Source: Flavobacteriia bacterium | Lineage (GTDB): Bacteria > Bacteroidota > Bacteroidia > Flavobacteriales > Flavobacteriaceae | Length of the DNA: 6,827 nucleotides | Assembly (NCBI GenBank): GCA_011330545.1 | Contig: DRQI01000053.1 | Location: 1-6,827 of the forward strand | Reading direction: 5' to 3' | In this document: positions 5,769 to 6,827 of the stretch, piece by piece | Position numbering within the stretch: the stretch's first letter is position 1 | Layout: each line of letters opens with the position of its first letter | Notes under the pieces: generated by a model | What the model saw: the letters and a program-made list of their open reading frames with translations, nothing else | What the model was told of the DNA's origin: nothing | Database searches by the model: none | Translations under genes and position numbers: made by a program

Positions 5769-6217
5769 TAATTAGTCGCATCCAACAAACGCCTGTGATA
5801 GTTTATTTGCCCCAAGTGATAATTCAAATGTCCGTAAAGGTGGAGTAAAAAATATTCGGTAGTCATTTTATGGCCAAACACATCGATGGGATATGTTTTT
5901 TCTAAATCTTGTTGGCTAAGCGTAGAAAGTACCTTTGCTACCATAACTTTTAGTTGCGATATTTCGTTAATGATTTGTTCGCGGGAGATGTTTTTATCGT
6001 TAAACTCTTTATCGCGTTGCCTGACATATCCGGTGTTTCCAAGCGTTGCTCCAATAAAGTGATTCAAATTGCCAATCAGGTGTATCGCTAGGTTTCCGCC
6101 ACTGTTTTTAATGGCATTTTCTATTTTCCAAAAAACCGTATCATCGGTATAGGCCGATACTTCTTTGGTAAGGGTATCCAATTCTCTTTCGTAAAGTGTT
6201 TGTAGTGATGCAGTCAT
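5768..6217 (-). CDS. DinB-superfamily protein (DUF1572-like), putative metal-binding helical bundle
   Basis: Small soluble protein of 149 residues that looks like a DinB/YfiT-type four-helix bundle, closest by eye to the DUF1572 group. The function is unknown; some superfamily members are metal-dependent thiol transferases. Candidate metal ligands are His46 in NLAIHLIGNLNHF (42-54) and His130/His134 in LLHLYGHLNYHLGQI (124-138), giving the usual one-plus-two His pattern; His53 and His126 are alternatives. I chose the ATG at 6217 rather than the longer in-frame ATG at 6259. The extra 14 residues (MPESGYFRYFKTDI) lie wholly inside the upstream gene and do not resemble the family, whereas MTASLQTLYERELDTL is a typical first helix. 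The chosen ATG shares one base with the upstream stop (TAATG, 6219-6215), indicating coupled translation. The stop codon sits inside one arm of an inverted repeat. Confidence 0.88.
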   Translation of the reverse strand: MTASLQTLYERELDTLTKEVSAYTDDTVFWKIENAIKNSGGNLAIHLIGNLNHFIGATLGNTGYVRQRDKEFNDKNISREQIINEISQLKVMVAKVLSTLSQQDLEKTYPIDVFGHKMTTEYFLLHLYGHLNYHLGQINYHRRLLDATN

Positions 6218-6684
6218 TATATCAGTTTTAAAATATCTAAAGTAGCCACTTTCCGGCAAACAAATTCTAATAATTCGGTATCTTTTTCGGTAAATGGGTT
6301 TTTGGTATGCGAATCAATATCCAGTTGCCCGATATTTTCTCCGTTGACAAAAATCGGAATTACGATTTCGCTTTTCACATCAATTCCGCACGAAATATAA
6401 TTATCTTGTTCTAGTACATCTTGTACAATAAAATTCTGGTTGCTCACGGCTACCTGTCCGCAAATACCTTTCCCAAAAGGAATTGATGTGTGCTCGGTTG
6501 GCTTACCTGCAAATTGTGTTAATTTTAACTCTTGCTTTGTACCGTTTTTAACATAAAACCCTACCCAATCATAGTGTTCAACTTCTTGATGTAACATATT
6601 ACAAATGTTTTGTAAGGAGTCTTCAATACGTGTATTGTTACCTATTATGTTGATAATATTTTCTTTGAGAAGATTGAGATTCAT
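6217..6684 (-). CDS. GAF-domain protein, free-methionine-(R)-sulfoxide reductase-like (fRMsr/YebR family)
   Basis: Single-GAF-domain protein of 155 residues, close in length and layout to free methionine-(R)-sulfoxide reductases, which repair oxidised free methionine with thioredoxin as reductant. Supporting motifs are DWVGFY (39-44), IPFGKGICGQ (68-77), YISC (96-99), SEIVIPI (105-111) and GQLDIDS (119-125). Cys99 matches the catalytic Cys118 of E. coli YebR by spacing (24 residues after the GxCG cysteine in both), and Cys75 matches Cys94. Glu106, Asp122 and Asp124 match the acidic residues that hold the substrate. The position of resolving Cys84, ten residues before Cys75, is His65. Activity therefore needs another reductant route, or the protein has become a sensor. 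I leave the symbol blank for that reason. It is the first gene of the unit and is coupled to the DinB-like gene by TAATG. Confidence 0.85.
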   Translation of the reverse strand: MNLNLLKENIINIIGNNTRIEDSLQNICNMLHQEVEHYDWVGFYVKNGTKQELKLTQFAGKPTEHTSIPFGKGICGQVAVSNQNFIVQDVLEQDNYISCGIDVKSEIVIPIFVNGENIGQLDIDSHTKNPFTEKDTELLEFVCRKVATLDILKLI

Positions 6685-6702
6685 TTGAAAATACTAAATT
6701 TG
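6674..6702 (+). promoter_or_regulatory. Candidate divergent plus-strand promoter
   Basis: On the plus strand TTG (6674-6676), an 18-base spacer and TAAATTTG (6695-6702) match the Bacteroidota -33/-7 arrangement. It overlaps the start of the fRMsr-like gene and points to the right. No plus-strand gene is established in the remaining 125 bases; only a 15-codon ORF (6716-6763) follows. In AT-rich DNA such a match can be accidental. Confidence 0.25.
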
Positions 6703-6827
6703 TAACGATAACTAAATGAATTATTTTTTTGGTTTACAATTGACATTGCAATTAGAAATCTAAAATACAAAACTAAGACACTTTCATTTGAAGAAACGAA
6801 AAATTATCATAAAATTTTTAGCCAGGT
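6685..6827. other. 143-bp region upstream of the fRMsr-like gene
   Basis: AT-rich sequence with no supportable gene. It carries candidate -7 boxes on both strands. A gene end on the minus strand could lie at the far edge, but too little sequence is present to tell which frame would be used. Confidence 0.6.
6768..6775 (-). promoter_or_regulatory. Candidate -7 box for the fRMsr-like / DinB-like unit
   Basis: Transcript-sense TAGTTTTG fits TAnnTTTG and is identical to the box before purH. It would give a leader of about 75-80 bases before the ATG at 6684. No -33 TTG is visible at the right distance, so support is moderate at best. Confidence 0.3.

Noticed and set aside
6218..6259. Longer start for the DinB-like protein at 6259
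   Set aside because: The 14 extra residues lie inside the fRMsr-like gene and do not extend the helical bundle; the TAATG overlap at 6219-6215 supports the start at 6217.

Overview
The window is AT-rich (roughly two thirds A+T by eye). Every convincing gene lies on the minus strand, so transcription runs from high to low coordinates. The protein sequences, the probable TAnnTTTG-type -7 promoter boxes, the lack of Shine-Dalgarno sequences before the start codons and the order purH-mreB-mreC-mreD-PBP2 all point to a member of the Bacteroidota (Flavobacteriia/Chitinophagia/Sphingobacteriia-like). I cannot name the genus.

In the direction of transcription: (1) 6827-6685 is an upstream intergenic region with candidate promoter boxes on both strands. 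(2) 6684-5768 is a two-gene unit made of a free-methionine-(R)-sulfoxide-reductase-like GAF protein and a DinB-superfamily protein, joined by a TAATG stop/start overlap. (3) 5767-5330 is a 438-bp non-coding region with a (TTAAACC)n heptamer tandem array, low-complexity TAGTGAG-type repeats forming a 15-bp inverted repeat, a long C-free tract (G-free in the transcript) and a probable purH promoter. (4) 5329-3791 is purH, the bifunctional last enzyme of purine synthesis. (5) 3790-3715 is a short gap with a hairpin just after purH and a good -7 box for mreB. (6) 3714-2683 is mreB. (7) 2682-2504 is a 179-bp gap with nested inverted repeats and a tiny ORF, resembling a leader/attenuator. (8) 2503-1676 mreC, 1679-1176 mreD and 1174 to the window edge (PBP2, mrdA) form a tight cluster with a 4-bp overlap and a 1-bp gap.

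MreB, MreC, MreD and PBP2 together form most of the cell-elongation (Rod) complex: cytoplasmic filament, periplasmic scaffold, membrane protein and transpeptidase. The glycosyltransferase gene rodA would be expected just past the left edge. PBP2 is cut by that edge: 391 residues are visible, including SxxK and SxN, while the KTG box is outside.

This is mostly a conserved housekeeping locus, and I see no new defence system or mobile element. The points most worth a second look are the mreB-mreC attenuator-like gap, a Cys/His cluster in PBP2 where a zinc site is plausible, the His-for-Cys change in the fRMsr-like protein, and the repeat-rich gap upstream of purH.
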